Source: Aquimarina sp. AU474 (lineage in GTDB: Bacteria; Bacteroidota; Bacteroidia; Flavobacteriales; Flavobacteriaceae). Taken from it: a stretch of 64,000 nt of DNA. This document shows, piece after piece, positions 36,402-45,234 of this stretch. Location: contig NZ_OMPE01000006.1 in NCBI RefSeq assembly GCF_900312815.1, positions 124,001 to 188,000 on the forward strand, read 5' to 3'. The number at the start of each line of letters is the position of its first letter. The stretch's first letter is position 1. Position numbers and translations under genes: made by a program. The notes beneath the pieces are model-generated. The model worked only from the letters and a program-made list of their open reading frames with translations. It made no database searches and was not told where the DNA came from.

Positions 36402-36432
36402 AAACTCTAATAGTCTTATTAGGGTTTTTTTT
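36402..36432 (+). terminator. Intrinsic terminator after the DUF2147 gene
   Basis: AACTCTAATA pairs with TATTAGGGTT (one G-U) around a GTCT loop, followed by eight T. Confidence 0.85.
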
Positions 36433-36484
36433 AGTTATATAGAATAAAGAAGAATATGTCGATAGAAGTACCATTTTATCTTTT

Positions 36485-36492
36485 TACTTTTG
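36485..36492 (+). promoter_or_regulatory. -7 element of the rlmN promoter
   Basis: Perfect TAnnTTTG (TACTTTTG) ending eight bases before the ATG at 36500, which suggests a near-leaderless mRNA. No TTG is seen at the expected -33 position. Confidence 0.45.
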
Positions 36493-36499
36493 CAGAAGT

Positions 36500-37540
36500 A
36501 TGAGCATGAAGAAAAAAGACATAAGAGCACTTACCAAAGATCAATTGCGATCCTTTTTTGAAGATAGTGGAGATAAAGCTTTTAGAGGTAATCAAGTTTA
36601 CGAATGGTTGTGGAGTAAAGGAGCACATAGTTTTGACGATATGACAAATATTTCTCTGGCAACTCGGCAAATGCTAGAGGAGAACTTTGTGATTAACCAT
36701 ATTAGAGTAGATACAATGCAACGTAGTAAAGATGGCACTATAAAGAATGCTGTAAGGTTGCATGATGGGTTAATTGTCGAATCTGTTCTTATTCCTACAC
36801 CTTCAAGAACTACCGCTTGTGTTTCATCTCAGGTTGGATGTAGTCTGGATTGTAAATTTTGTGCTACTGCTCGACTTAAAAGAATGAGAAACCTTAATCC
36901 AGACGAGATCTATGATCAAGTAGTGGCAATAGATAAAGAAAGTAGGTTGTATCATAATCGCCCCTTATCTAATATTGTCTTTATGGGTATGGGAGAACCT
37001 CTAATGAATTATAATAATGTCCTTAAGGCAATAGATAAAATAACATCCCCTGAAGGTTTAGGGATGTCTCCAAAAAGAATTACAGTTTCTACTTCGGGAG
37101 TTCCAAAAATGATAAAAAAAATGGCCGATGATGAGGTAAGGTTTAAACTTGCTGTTTCTTTACACTCGGCTATAGAAGACGTTAGGACATCAATAATGCC
37201 CTTTAATGAAAATTTTCCTTTGTCTGATTTAAGAGAATCTCTAGAATATTGGTATTCCAAAACAAAAAGTAGAATCACTTATGAGTATGTAGTTTGGGAT
37301 AAAATAAATGATAGAAAGGAAGATATAAATGCACTTCTTGAATTTTGTTCTTACGTACCGTGTAAGGTTAATTTAATAGAGTATAACCCAATTGATGATG
37401 GAGAATTTCAGCAAGCTTCTAATAAAGCAATAGATCAATATATTAATGTATTAGAGTCCAATGGCATTGTTGTAAATGTGCGAAGAAGTAGAGGAAAAGA
37501 TATAGATGCAGCCTGTGGGCAATTAGCAAATAAATCATGA
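36500..37540 (+). CDS. rlmN: 23S rRNA (adenine2503-C2)/tRNA methyltransferase RlmN
   Basis: Radical-SAM methyltransferase that methylates A2503 of 23S rRNA and A37 of some tRNAs. 346 residues; the CxxxCxxC cluster motif appears as CSLDCKFC, VFMGMGEPLMNY is the GEP block, and the methylated catalytic Cys lies in DIDAACGQLA near the C-terminus. The ATG at 36500 or 36506 could be used. Confidence 0.96.
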   Translation: MSMKKKDIRALTKDQLRSFFEDSGDKAFRGNQVYEWLWSKGAHSFDDMTNISLATRQMLEENFVINHIRVDTMQRSKDGTIKNAVRLHDGLIVESVLIPTPSRTTACVSSQVGCSLDCKFCATARLKRMRNLNPDEIYDQVVAIDKESRLYHNRPLSNIVFMGMGEPLMNYNNVLKAIDKITSPEGLGMSPKRITVSTSGVPKMIKKMADDEVRFKLAVSLHSAIEDVRTSIMPFNENFPLSDLRESLEYWYSKTKSRITYEYVVWDKINDRKEDINALLEFCSYVPCKVNLIEYNPIDDGEFQQASNKAIDQYINVLESNGIVVNVRRSRGKDIDAACGQLANKS

Positions 37541-37628
37541 TTTTTCTTTATTAACAATATTAGCGGTAAACAACAAACAATTTATACTATCTTCGTACTA
37601 ATTTAGAAATCAGAATTAGGGTCAGGTA

Positions 37629-38606
37629 TTGAAAATTGTAGAGCAAATAAAGCTACCTATTATTGATGAAATGGAACTTTTTGAACAAAAGTTTTCAGAA
37701 TCAATGTCTTCAAAGGTCGCTCTTCTTAATAGGATTACTCATTATATAGTTAATCGAAAAGGTAAGCAAATGCGACCTATGTTCGTGTTTTTGGTTTCCA
37801 AAATGGTTTCTGGAGGCGAGGTAAACGAAAGAACTTATCGCGGAGCTTCAGTCATAGAACTTATTCATACAGCTACTTTGGTTCATGATGATGTGGTGGA
37901 TGATTCTAATCGCAGAAGAGGTTTCTTTTCTATAAATGCTCTTTGGAAGAATAAAATCGCTGTATTGGTAGGGGATTATCTCTTGTCTAAAGGATTGCTG
38001 CTTTCTATTGATTATGGTGATTTTGATTTATTGAAAATCATTTCTGTTGCTGTTCGTGAAATGAGTGAAGGAGAACTTCTTCAAATCGAAAAAGCAAGAA
38101 ATCTTGATATTACCGAAGAAATTTACTATGAAATTATTCGTCAAAAAACAGCAACTCTTATTGCTGCATGCTGTAGTTTGGGAGCTTGCTCTGTAGCACC
38201 AGACAGTAAAGACGTAGAAGATATGAGAAAGTTTGGAGAACTTATAGGTATGTCCTTTCAAATAAAGGATGATCTTTTTGATTATGGAGATGCTGCCATA
38301 GGTAAACCAACCGGTATCGATATCAAAGAGCAAAAAATGACATTACCACTTATCTACACTCTTAATAATTGTACCACCGAAAAAAAGAAATGGCTTATTA
38401 ATTCGGTAAAGAATCACAATAAAGATAAAAAGAGAGTTAAAGAAGTGATCGGTTTTGTTAAAGAAAGTGGCGGTTTAGAATATGCAATTACAATAATGCA
38501 TCAATTTAAAGACCAGGCATTATCCATTTTAGCCAAATATCCGGATTCTGAATACAAGTCTTCTCTTGAATTAATGGTTGATTATGTAATAGATAGAAAA
38601 AAATAA
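37629..38606 (+). CDS. Polyprenyl diphosphate synthase (IspB type)
   Basis: All-alpha trans-prenyltransferase, 325 residues, with the first Asp-rich motif in LVHDDVVDDSNRRRG, the second in FQIKDDLFDYG, and KGKQMRPMFVFL near the start. It probably builds the side chain of menaquinone; chain length cannot be read safely by eye. It starts with TTG at 37629 (MKIVEQIKLPI). A candidate -7 TATCTTCG lies at 37588-37595. Confidence 0.92.
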   Translation: MKIVEQIKLPIIDEMELFEQKFSESMSSKVALLNRITHYIVNRKGKQMRPMFVFLVSKMVSGGEVNERTYRGASVIELIHTATLVHDDVVDDSNRRRGFFSINALWKNKIAVLVGDYLLSKGLLLSIDYGDFDLLKIISVAVREMSEGELLQIEKARNLDITEEIYYEIIRQKTATLIAACCSLGACSVAPDSKDVEDMRKFGELIGMSFQIKDDLFDYGDAAIGKPTGIDIKEQKMTLPLIYTLNNCTTEKKKWLINSVKNHNKDKKRVKEVIGFVKESGGLEYAITIMHQFKDQALSILAKYPDSEYKSSLELMVDYVIDRKK

Positions 38607-38766
38607 TTTTTTTTATTTTAAAAGTATTTATTTGTAAATCAGCGTATTGATTGTTTTTTTACTCTAAATTTATGAACTTAAAAATAAAATTTTAAATTCT
38701 CAGACAACCATTTTGTTTTTTATTGCGTCTATGTAGATAGAAGATTAAATCAATTAATTTTTAGTA

Positions 38767-39336
38767 TTGAAAGTTATTCAGTTTTATAAAAGCGAGGCTC
38801 AACTCATTAAAAAAGCGGCAAAACAGCATCGAGATGCTCAGCAGCAGTTGTATACCAAATATTCGCCCAAAATGTTAAGTGTTTGCAGGCAATATATACG
38901 AGATGTGCATTTTGCTGAAGAAGCAATGATGAGTGGTTTTCTGAAAGTATTCATGAATATTAAAAATTTTAAATCTGAAGGAAGTTTTGAAGGCTGGATA
39001 AGAAGAATTATGGTTAATGAATCTATTTCTTTTTTACGAAAAGAAAAACAAATTTTTTTTACCGAAGAGATGACCAGTTATAAAGAAGAATCCTGGAATA
39101 ATATTAATTCGGATTTAGAAGTAGAACAGATTCAAGAATTGATTGATAGTCTTCCTGAAGGATATAAAATGGTGTTTGTGTTATATGCTGTAGAAGGATA
39201 CAAACATAGCGAGATAGCTAAAATGTTTGAGATTTCTGAAAGCACCTCTAAATCACAATTATTTAAAGCAAGAAAAATGCTACAGCAAAAATTGAACAAA
39301 CAAAATAAAATAAGTAATGGCGCCATTGAAATTTGA
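38767..39336 (+). CDS. ECF-type RNA polymerase sigma factor
   Basis: 189 residues with region 2 (RDAQQQLYTKYSPKMLSVCRQYI...FAEEAMMSGFLKVF) and region 4 HTH (GYKHSEIAKMFEISESTSKSQLFKARKML). It starts with TTG (MKVIQFYKSEAQ). The last 20 bases overlap the next gene, a membrane protein that is probably its anti-sigma factor. The group looks like an envelope-response unit. Confidence 0.93.
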   Translation: MKVIQFYKSEAQLIKKAAKQHRDAQQQLYTKYSPKMLSVCRQYIRDVHFAEEAMMSGFLKVFMNIKNFKSEGSFEGWIRRIMVNESISFLRKEKQIFFTEEMTSYKEESWNNINSDLEVEQIQELIDSLPEGYKMVFVLYAVEGYKHSEIAKMFEISESTSKSQLFKARKMLQQKLNKQNKISNGAIEI

Positions 39337-40144
39337 AGAAAAGATAAAGGAGAAGCTTGAGCAGCGCGCTATCGAACCTACTGTAGGTTCTTGGAAGCGA
39401 TTAGAAGCTCAATTAGATAAACAACCTCATGCTCGAAAAGGATATAAAACCATATGGTACAGTATTGCTGCAGTTTTTGTTGGAATTATGATATTAGCAT
39501 TTATGTTTAGAGGGCAGAATTCTGTATCAGGCAATAAGGACACTCAGTTTGTTGATGTCACCAACGAGATCCAAGAAAAGGATAATTTAGAAATTGTTCT
39601 TGAAAATGATACCCAAGAACAAGAGGTAAAGGAAAAACATCAAGATCGTTTGGTTGATAAAACAAAAAAGGATATCATACTCAGAAGCAACACGAAAAAA
39701 GATATTGTAGTACATAACAATGACCCGATTTCTGAAGATGATACATCCAAAAATCAAATTAATACTAGCATTGCAGCCAAAGTAAAAGATACCTTTAAAT
39801 TTTCACCACCTAAACAAGAGATTGCCAAAACTATAGTTAAAGAAGGGGAGTTGCCAATAAGTGCTGATATAGTTGAAGATAAAGTGGCAAGTGTAGTAGC
39901 GCAAATTCAAGAGTTGAAAAACAATAATGAAGAAGTAACAGAAGAAGAAATTGATGTGTTATTACGAAATGCCCAAAGAGAGATAACATCACAAGAAATA
40001 TTTAAATCAAATACAGTAAATGCATCAGCACTTTTACAAGAAGTAGAAAATGAAGTTGATGAGACCTTTAAGCAACGAGTTTTTGAAGCGCTTAAGACTA
40101 GTTTCCAAAAGGTGAAAACTGCTGTAGCAGAACGGGAAAATTAA
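39317..40144 (+). CDS. Probable membrane anti-sigma factor
   Basis: 275 residues: a cytoplasmic N-terminus of about 45 residues, one transmembrane helix (about 47-64, IWYSIAAVFVGIMILAFMF) and a charged periplasmic domain rich in Lys/Glu. No zinc-binding HxxxCxxC anti-sigma motif is present and the sequence is not recognised as a named family. The anti-sigma role is inferred from the 20-base overlap with the sigma gene and the topology. Confidence 0.65.
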   Translation: MAPLKFEEKIKEKLEQRAIEPTVGSWKRLEAQLDKQPHARKGYKTIWYSIAAVFVGIMILAFMFRGQNSVSGNKDTQFVDVTNEIQEKDNLEIVLENDTQEQEVKEKHQDRLVDKTKKDIILRSNTKKDIVVHNNDPISEDDTSKNQINTSIAAKVKDTFKFSPPKQEIAKTIVKEGELPISADIVEDKVASVVAQIQELKNNNEEVTEEEIDVLLRNAQREITSQEIFKSNTVNASALLQEVENEVDETFKQRVFEALKTSFQKVKTAVAEREN

Positions 40145-40172
40145 ATTTATTCATCAATCAAAATCTGTTTAA

Positions 40173-40189
40173 CCCCTCTTTATGAGGGG
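40173..40189 (+). terminator. GC-rich stem-loop between the anti-sigma and outer-membrane genes
   Basis: CCCCTC pairs with GAGGGG around TTTAT; no T-run follows. It could be a weak terminator, a processing site or an mRNA stabiliser that sets the ratio between the two genes. Confidence 0.4.
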
Positions 40190-40218
40190 CTATACAGAAC
40201 ATCAAAAAAATCCATATA

Positions 40219-41286
40219 ATGAAGACCTTAGTTACACTAGCCACAATGGTGGCCATGACATTTTTTGTCCAAATTTTAAATGCTCAAGAAAATACAGGTA
40301 ATGATAAAGTTATACAATTAAAAGAGCAAAAAGAAAACATAATTGACAATGAAAAAGAAGCATTAAAAAAGAAAGTAGAAGCGATAAATAAAAGGTTAGA
40401 TGAAAATGAAATCACCTTAGAGGAAGCTCAAAAATTAAAAGAGGAAGCAGCAAAAATGCATGCCCTTAATATAGAAAACAGATTGGCAATTATAGATAAT
40501 AAGACAGCATTGTTAGAGCGTAATGGGATAGAAAATGTAAACACCGAACTAGGTAATATTTTTATAGGTCTTAGTACAAAAGAAGATAATGCCGATGTGC
40601 TGCTGGGGCTTAGAATAAACACGGGTAAAGAAAGAAAGATAAAGTATGATAGACGTACTACTTCAAATTTGGTGGTTGCTTTTGGGCTCAACAATGCCAT
40701 TGTAGATGGGCAATCATTAGATGATTCGGATTATAAAATCGCGGGGAGTAGGTTTTTTGAATTGGGATGGGCTTGGAAAACAAGAGTTTTTAAGAATTCG
40801 AACTTTTTAAGGCTTAAATATGGAATTTCATATACTTCTAATGGACTAAAACCTACAGACAATAGAGTTTTTGTTGAAAATGGAAATCAAACTGTGTTAG
40901 AAGAGTTTCGATTAGAATTAGATAAATCTAAGTTCAGAATGGATAATCTTGTTATACCTGTTCATTTCGAATTTGGACCTTCAAGAGTTAAAAAAACAGA
41001 AAAGAGTATTAGGTATTATACCGCACGTAAGTTTAGAATAGGACTTGGAGGTTATGTAGGTGCTAATATTAGTACACGTCAAAAATTAAAATATAAGGAG
41101 AACGGAGATCGTGTTAAGGATAAAATTAAAAGGGATTATAATACGAGTGATTTGATTTATGGATTAAGTTCTTATGTTGGTTTTGGCGATATGTCATTAT
41201 ATATCAAATATGACCTCTCACCAATCTTTAAAAATGCAGTTATTGATCAAAATAATGTGTCCTTAGGATTACGTTTTGACCTTTAA
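40219..41286 (+). CDS. Secreted coiled-coil / outer-membrane beta-barrel protein
   Basis: 355 residues with a signal peptide (about 1-22, LNAQ). A Lys/Glu-rich coiled coil follows (about 27-100), then an outer-membrane-type beta region (about 115-355) ending VSLGLRFDL, with a terminal Leu after Phe-Asp. No catalytic motif is evident. It lies directly after the sigma/anti-sigma pair in the same direction, so it may be the output or the sensor of that system. Confidence 0.7.
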   Translation: MKTLVTLATMVAMTFFVQILNAQENTGNDKVIQLKEQKENIIDNEKEALKKKVEAINKRLDENEITLEEAQKLKEEAAKMHALNIENRLAIIDNKTALLERNGIENVNTELGNIFIGLSTKEDNADVLLGLRINTGKERKIKYDRRTTSNLVVAFGLNNAIVDGQSLDDSDYKIAGSRFFELGWAWKTRVFKNSNFLRLKYGISYTSNGLKPTDNRVFVENGNQTVLEEFRLELDKSKFRMDNLVIPVHFEFGPSRVKKTEKSIRYYTARKFRIGLGGYVGANISTRQKLKYKENGDRVKDKIKRDYNTSDLIYGLSSYVGFGDMSLYIKYDLSPIFKNAVIDQNNVSLGLRFDL

Positions 41287-41392
41287 TCGATTACTAAATA
41301 CGACGAAATAGCCAAGCGACTTCAAAGTGAAAAAACGAAAAGGGTAAAAATACCTACAAAGTGTTAATTAAGAGTTAGCTAATTGTTTCTAT

Positions 41393-41432
41393 AAAAGAAT
41401 GATATCATTGCGATATTGTTCTTTTGTTTTTT
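41393..41432 (+). terminator. Terminator after the sigma-factor operon
   Basis: AAAAGAATGATATC (41393-41406) pairs with GATATTGTTCTTTT (41412-41425; 14 bp, two G-U) around a five-base loop, then a T-rich tail. Confidence 0.7.
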
Positions 41433-41816
41433 GTGATAAAAAGGTTCAAATTATATCTTCTGAGCCGTATTATGTCTATTACCCTAGTAATGTGCTGGTT
41501 TAATCTAGAACTGTAGTTTTGTTAAATAATATACTAAAAATTACAATTTGTTAAATATTTAATAATAATCAAAATCCTTAAAAATAATACGGTTTTTGCG
41601 TAAGTTTTTGATTGTAAGTATTTTATGACAACATATTTTTTTGTTTGTAAATGAATTATTCTATATTTAACCAAGTCATTACTGAAGTAATTCTACACAT
41701 CATTTACTTTAAATAGATTATCATTTTTATTACACAAAGTCTTTCTAAGAACTTTACTCAATATTAAAAGCTTATACTAATTAAATCACACAAACAATTA
41801 ACCAAATTTCACGCAA
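41433..41816. other. Long promoter region of the secreted FN3 protein
   Basis: About 380 AT-rich bases without a gene. A possible promoter is TTTG (41640-41643) plus TATATTTA (41662-41669), with an 18-base spacer and a mismatch in the last base. That would give a 5' leader of about 140 bases. No riboswitch or RNA family is recognised. Confidence 0.4.
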
Positions 41817-44800
41817 ATGAAAACAAAATTCTTTTATTTAACATTATTCATGTTTTGCAGTTTTGGGCTTTTCGCTCAAAAAGGTACACCCATGAAAGCA
41901 AGCTCAGTTGGCGAAGCGGTTTATATGAGAAGCATACCTGCTATCTCACAAATGGACAACGTTATTTCTGCTAAAGGAAATGGACATGTAGCTCCGGAAA
42001 AGCAAAAAGGAAGTAATACTTTTGTACCAGGAAAAGGATTTCCTCAAGTTGGCGGTGACCCGCTTGTTGTGAAGCAAAAAAATGCTACAAAAATGGCCGT
42101 AACTGCGCCAGTAGCATCTTTTGATGCTCATATCGGTACAGTGCTAAATGATGCAACAGGTGCTATAGGACCTAACCATTATGTTTATGCATTTAATTCG
42201 GGATTTGGTATTCTGGATAGAGCAGGAAACGTTTTGGTGCCAGAAGCTTCATTGGCAACATTATTTCCTGGAGAAGATCTAGGAGATCCAGTTGTAGTAT
42301 ACGACAACTTTGCAGATCGATTTATCATTATGGAGTTTAGTAATACTCCAAATGGATTTTTGATCGCAGTATGTCAGGGACCAGACCCAGTTAATGATGG
42401 TTGGTTTACGTACCGATTTAATACAGGTTCTTTCCCAGATTATGAAAAACTATCTATCTGGAGTGATGGATATTATATTACTGCAAATAAGGATCAAAAT
42501 AATCCAACTACAAATGATGTAGTGTTTGCTGTAGATAGAGATAAAATGTTAGTAGGTGATGCTAGTGCTGGATTAATTGGATTTCCACTACCTGCAGCAC
42601 AAACTAATGGGTTTTATAGCCCAGGAGGATCAAATGCAACAGGAACTACATTGCCACCAGTTGGTGTAGGGCATTCTATTATTTACTTGCAAGATGATTC
42701 ATGGTCGGGAGTATCTAATGACCATTTAAAAGTATGGACGACCAATGTTGATTGGACAACTCCTGCAAACTCAACAATTTCACAGCCTCAAGAAATCACA
42801 ACCGCTCCTTTTGATAGTGTGTTTGATGGAGGTTCTTTCCAAAACCTTGATGAGCCAGGTAATGGTCCTGATATTGATGCGTTACAAGCGACAATGATGT
42901 ATATGACTCAATATCGTCGTTTTGGAACTCATAATTCTATGGTACTAAACTTTGTTGTAGACTTAGATGGTACAGATAGTTTAGCTGGTATTCGTTGGTA
43001 TGAGCTTAGACAAACAGGTGATGGTCAACCTTGGACAATTTTCCAAGAAGGAACATATACGCAACCTGATGGCTTAAGTGCATTTTGTGGAAGTATTGCG
43101 CAAGATGCTCAAGGTAATATCGGATTGGCTTATACTGTGGTAAGTAGCAGTGTATTTACATCTTTACGTTATACAGGAAGATTATCAAGCGATCCACTAG
43201 GAACTATGACTGCTGCAGAGCAAGTTTCTGCAGATGGAGATAGTCAAAATAATAGAGGAGATGGACGTTATGGTGATTATGGTCAAATGACTATAGATCC
43301 TACAGATGATATGACCTTTTGGCATATTGCAGAATATATGAAAGGACCTTCTCCTAATGTAAGAAGAAGTCACGTAGTGGCATTCAAAATACAGCCAGAT
43401 ACTCCAGATACAGAAGCGCCTACTGCGCCAACTAATTTGGCGGCTTCTGCTGTAACAGAATCTTCTCTTACGCTTACTTGGGATGCTTCTACAGATAATA
43501 TAGGAGTTACAGGTTACGATATATATCAAGATGGAGCAGTTGTTGGTACAGTTGCAGGCACTACTTTTGATGTGTCTGGTCTGAGTGCTAGTACATCGTA
43601 CGATTTCTTTGTAATAGCAAAAGATGCTGCAGGAAATGAATCAGCAGCAAGTGCTACTATAACAGAAACTACATCAGCTCCTGATACTCAGGCGCCATCA
43701 GTTCCGGCTAATTTAGTAGAGTCAAATCTTGCAGCTAGTCAAGTTACGATTACTTGGGACGCTTCTACAGATAATGTTGGAGTTACAGAATATGACGTAT
43801 TACAAGATGGAGTTGTAGTTGCTACTGTTACAGGTACTACAGCAACAATTACTGGTTTAACTCAACAAACAACTTATGAGTTTACGGTAGTGGCAAAAGA
43901 TGCAGCTGGAAACGAATCAGCAGCAAGTGCTCCTCTTAGAGTGACTACGCCGCAAGCTTCAGGATGTATAAATGGAATTGTTGCTCCGTATAGCGAAAGC
44001 TTTGAAAGTTCTATCGGAGACTGGACACAAGACTCTGGAGACGATTTAGACTGGTCTAGAGATGCTAATGGTACGCCGTCTAGAAATACGGGACCATCTA
44101 GCGCAGCAGACGGAACATTTTACTTATATGTAGAAGCTTCTGGTAACGGTACTGGATTCCCTAACAAACGTGCAATTCTTAATTCTCCTTGTTTAGATTT
44201 AGGAGGAGCAACATCAGCAACATTCTCGTTCCAATATCATATGTTTGGAGCTGCTAATTTTGGATCTCTTGATCTTGAGGCTAGTAATGATGAGGGAGTA
44301 ACATGGACAAGCATTTGGAATAGAAGTGGAAACCAAGGGAATTCTTGGCAAACTGCTACTGTAGATCTTGCTGCTTATGTAGGTTCTGGATTGCAATTAC
44401 GATTTAACCGTTTAACTGGAAACACATGGAGAGCTGATGCAGCAATAGATGCTATATCACTTACAACTACAGGAGATCCAGGAGGAAATTGTGCTTCAGG
44501 AGATTTAACGTTAAGTATTACATTTGATAACTACCCTCAAGAAACTTCTTGGGCAGTAACTGATGGTGGTGGTGCAACTGTTGCTTCGGAAAGCTACTCA
44601 ACAGCTAATCCAGATGGATCAACAGTTACTGAAACAATCAGTGGACTAGCAGCTGGAGCATATACTTTTACAATGTCTGATTCATTTGGAGATGGTATGT
44701 GTTGTGGATTTGGTAATGGTTCGTACACATTATCAAGTAGTTCAGGTACAATAGTATCAGGAGGAGAGTTTGGAAGTTCAGAAACAACAGACTTCTGTAT

Positions 44801-45077
44801 CGAAGGAGATGCTAGAACTGTAGATACTTATCCATTAACAGATCTGGATGCAAATCAAAAATTGTTTATGGTACATCCAGTGCCTGCTAAAAACTTCTTG
44901 AATATTTCTGTTGGTAAAACTCCTTTAGAAAGTGTTGAGATCTTCTCAATGTATGGTCAAAGAGTATATCAAGGTGCCGATTCTCAAATTAATGTTAGTG
45001 CATTTCCAGCAGGAACTTACTTTGCAAGAATTACAGGTCCAGAAGTTATGGTGACAAGAAAATTCACAGTAGAGTAA
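41817..45077 (+). CDS. Large secreted FN3 protein with probable type IX secretion sorting domain
   Basis: 1086 residues. Signal peptide (1-20, FGLFAQ), then about 500 residues of unassigned beta-rich domain (DPVVVYDNFADRFIIMEFS, YGDYGQMTIDPTDDMTFWHI). Two fibronectin type III repeats (about 530-621 and 622-713) follow. Next is a MAM/jelly-roll-like domain (about 718-885, PYSESFESSIGDWTQ) and a Cys-containing domain (about 895-1005). The last 70 residues (FMVHPVPAKNFLNISV...FPAGTYFARITGPEVMVTRKFTVE) fit a type A C-terminal sorting signal. It is probably cell-surface or extracellular; adhesion or polymer degradation cannot be decided. No protease or glycosidase motif is seen. Confidence 0.85.
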   Translation: MKTKFFYLTLFMFCSFGLFAQKGTPMKASSVGEAVYMRSIPAISQMDNVISAKGNGHVAPEKQKGSNTFVPGKGFPQVGGDPLVVKQKNATKMAVTAPVASFDAHIGTVLNDATGAIGPNHYVYAFNSGFGILDRAGNVLVPEASLATLFPGEDLGDPVVVYDNFADRFIIMEFSNTPNGFLIAVCQGPDPVNDGWFTYRFNTGSFPDYEKLSIWSDGYYITANKDQNNPTTNDVVFAVDRDKMLVGDASAGLIGFPLPAAQTNGFYSPGGSNATGTTLPPVGVGHSIIYLQDDSWSGVSNDHLKVWTTNVDWTTPANSTISQPQEITTAPFDSVFDGGSFQNLDEPGNGPDIDALQATMMYMTQYRRFGTHNSMVLNFVVDLDGTDSLAGIRWYELRQTGDGQPWTIFQEGTYTQPDGLSAFCGSIAQDAQGNIGLAYTVVSSSVFTSLRYTGRLSSDPLGTMTAAEQVSADGDSQNNRGDGRYGDYGQMTIDPTDDMTFWHIAEYMKGPSPNVRRSHVVAFKIQPDTPDTEAPTAPTNLAASAVTESSLTLTWDASTDNIGVTGYDIYQDGAVVGTVAGTTFDVSGLSASTSYDFFVIAKDAAGNESAASATITETTSAPDTQAPSVPANLVESNLAASQVTITWDASTDNVGVTEYDVLQDGVVVATVTGTTATITGLTQQTTYEFTVVAKDAAGNESAASAPLRVTTPQASGCINGIVAPYSESFESSIGDWTQDSGDDLDWSRDANGTPSRNTGPSSAADGTFYLYVEASGNGTGFPNKRAILNSPCLDLGGATSATFSFQYHMFGAANFGSLDLEASNDEGVTWTSIWNRSGNQGNSWQTATVDLAAYVGSGLQLRFNRLTGNTWRADAAIDAISLTTTGDPGGNCASGDLTLSITFDNYPQETSWAVTDGGGATVASESYSTANPDGSTVTETISGLAAGAYTFTMSDSFGDGMCCGFGNGSYTLSSSSGTIVSGGEFGSSETTDFCIEGDARTVDTYPLTDLDANQKLFMVHPVPAKNFLNISVGKTPLESVEIFSMYGQRVYQGADSQINVSAFPAGTYFARITGPEVMVTRKFTVE
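43404..43955 (+). repeat. Tandem FN3-encoding DNA repeat, 276-base unit
   Basis: Two in-frame copies offset by exactly 276 bases. ACTTGGGA(T/C)GCTTCTACAG recurs at 43475-43480 onward and 43751 onward. A nearly identical stretch coding AKDAAGNESAASA recurs at 43617-43655 and 43893-43931. This points to duplication of one domain, with conversion or conservation of the core. Confidence 0.8.
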
Positions 45078-45122
45078 TTTTATAATAAACGCGTTAATAA
45101 CGATTTAATAGTATATGTGAAA

Positions 45123-45157
45123 AGCCTGGTGGGTCTTAAAACCCATCAGGTTTTTTT
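45123..45157 (+). terminator. Intrinsic terminator of the FN3 protein gene
   Basis: CCTGGTGGGT (45125-45134) pairs with ACCCATCAGG (45141-45150; one G-U), followed by seven T. Confidence 0.92.
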
Positions 45158-45196
45158 ATTCTATAACCTAATAAGAGTGTGTCTAAAGAATTATAT

Positions 45197-45204
45197 TATT
45201 TTTG
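45197..45204 (+). promoter_or_regulatory. -7 element of the dnaG promoter
   Basis: TATTTTTG is a perfect TAnnTTTG match 30 bases before the dnaG ATG; no TTG lies at the expected -33 distance. Confidence 0.4.
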
Positions 45205-45234
45205 CTGCAGTAATAATTATTTAGAAACCATTAT

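Noticed and set aside
43197..43529. Minus-strand open frames inside the FN3 protein gene
   Set aside because: They are shadows of a strongly coding plus-strand frame and show no recognisable domains.
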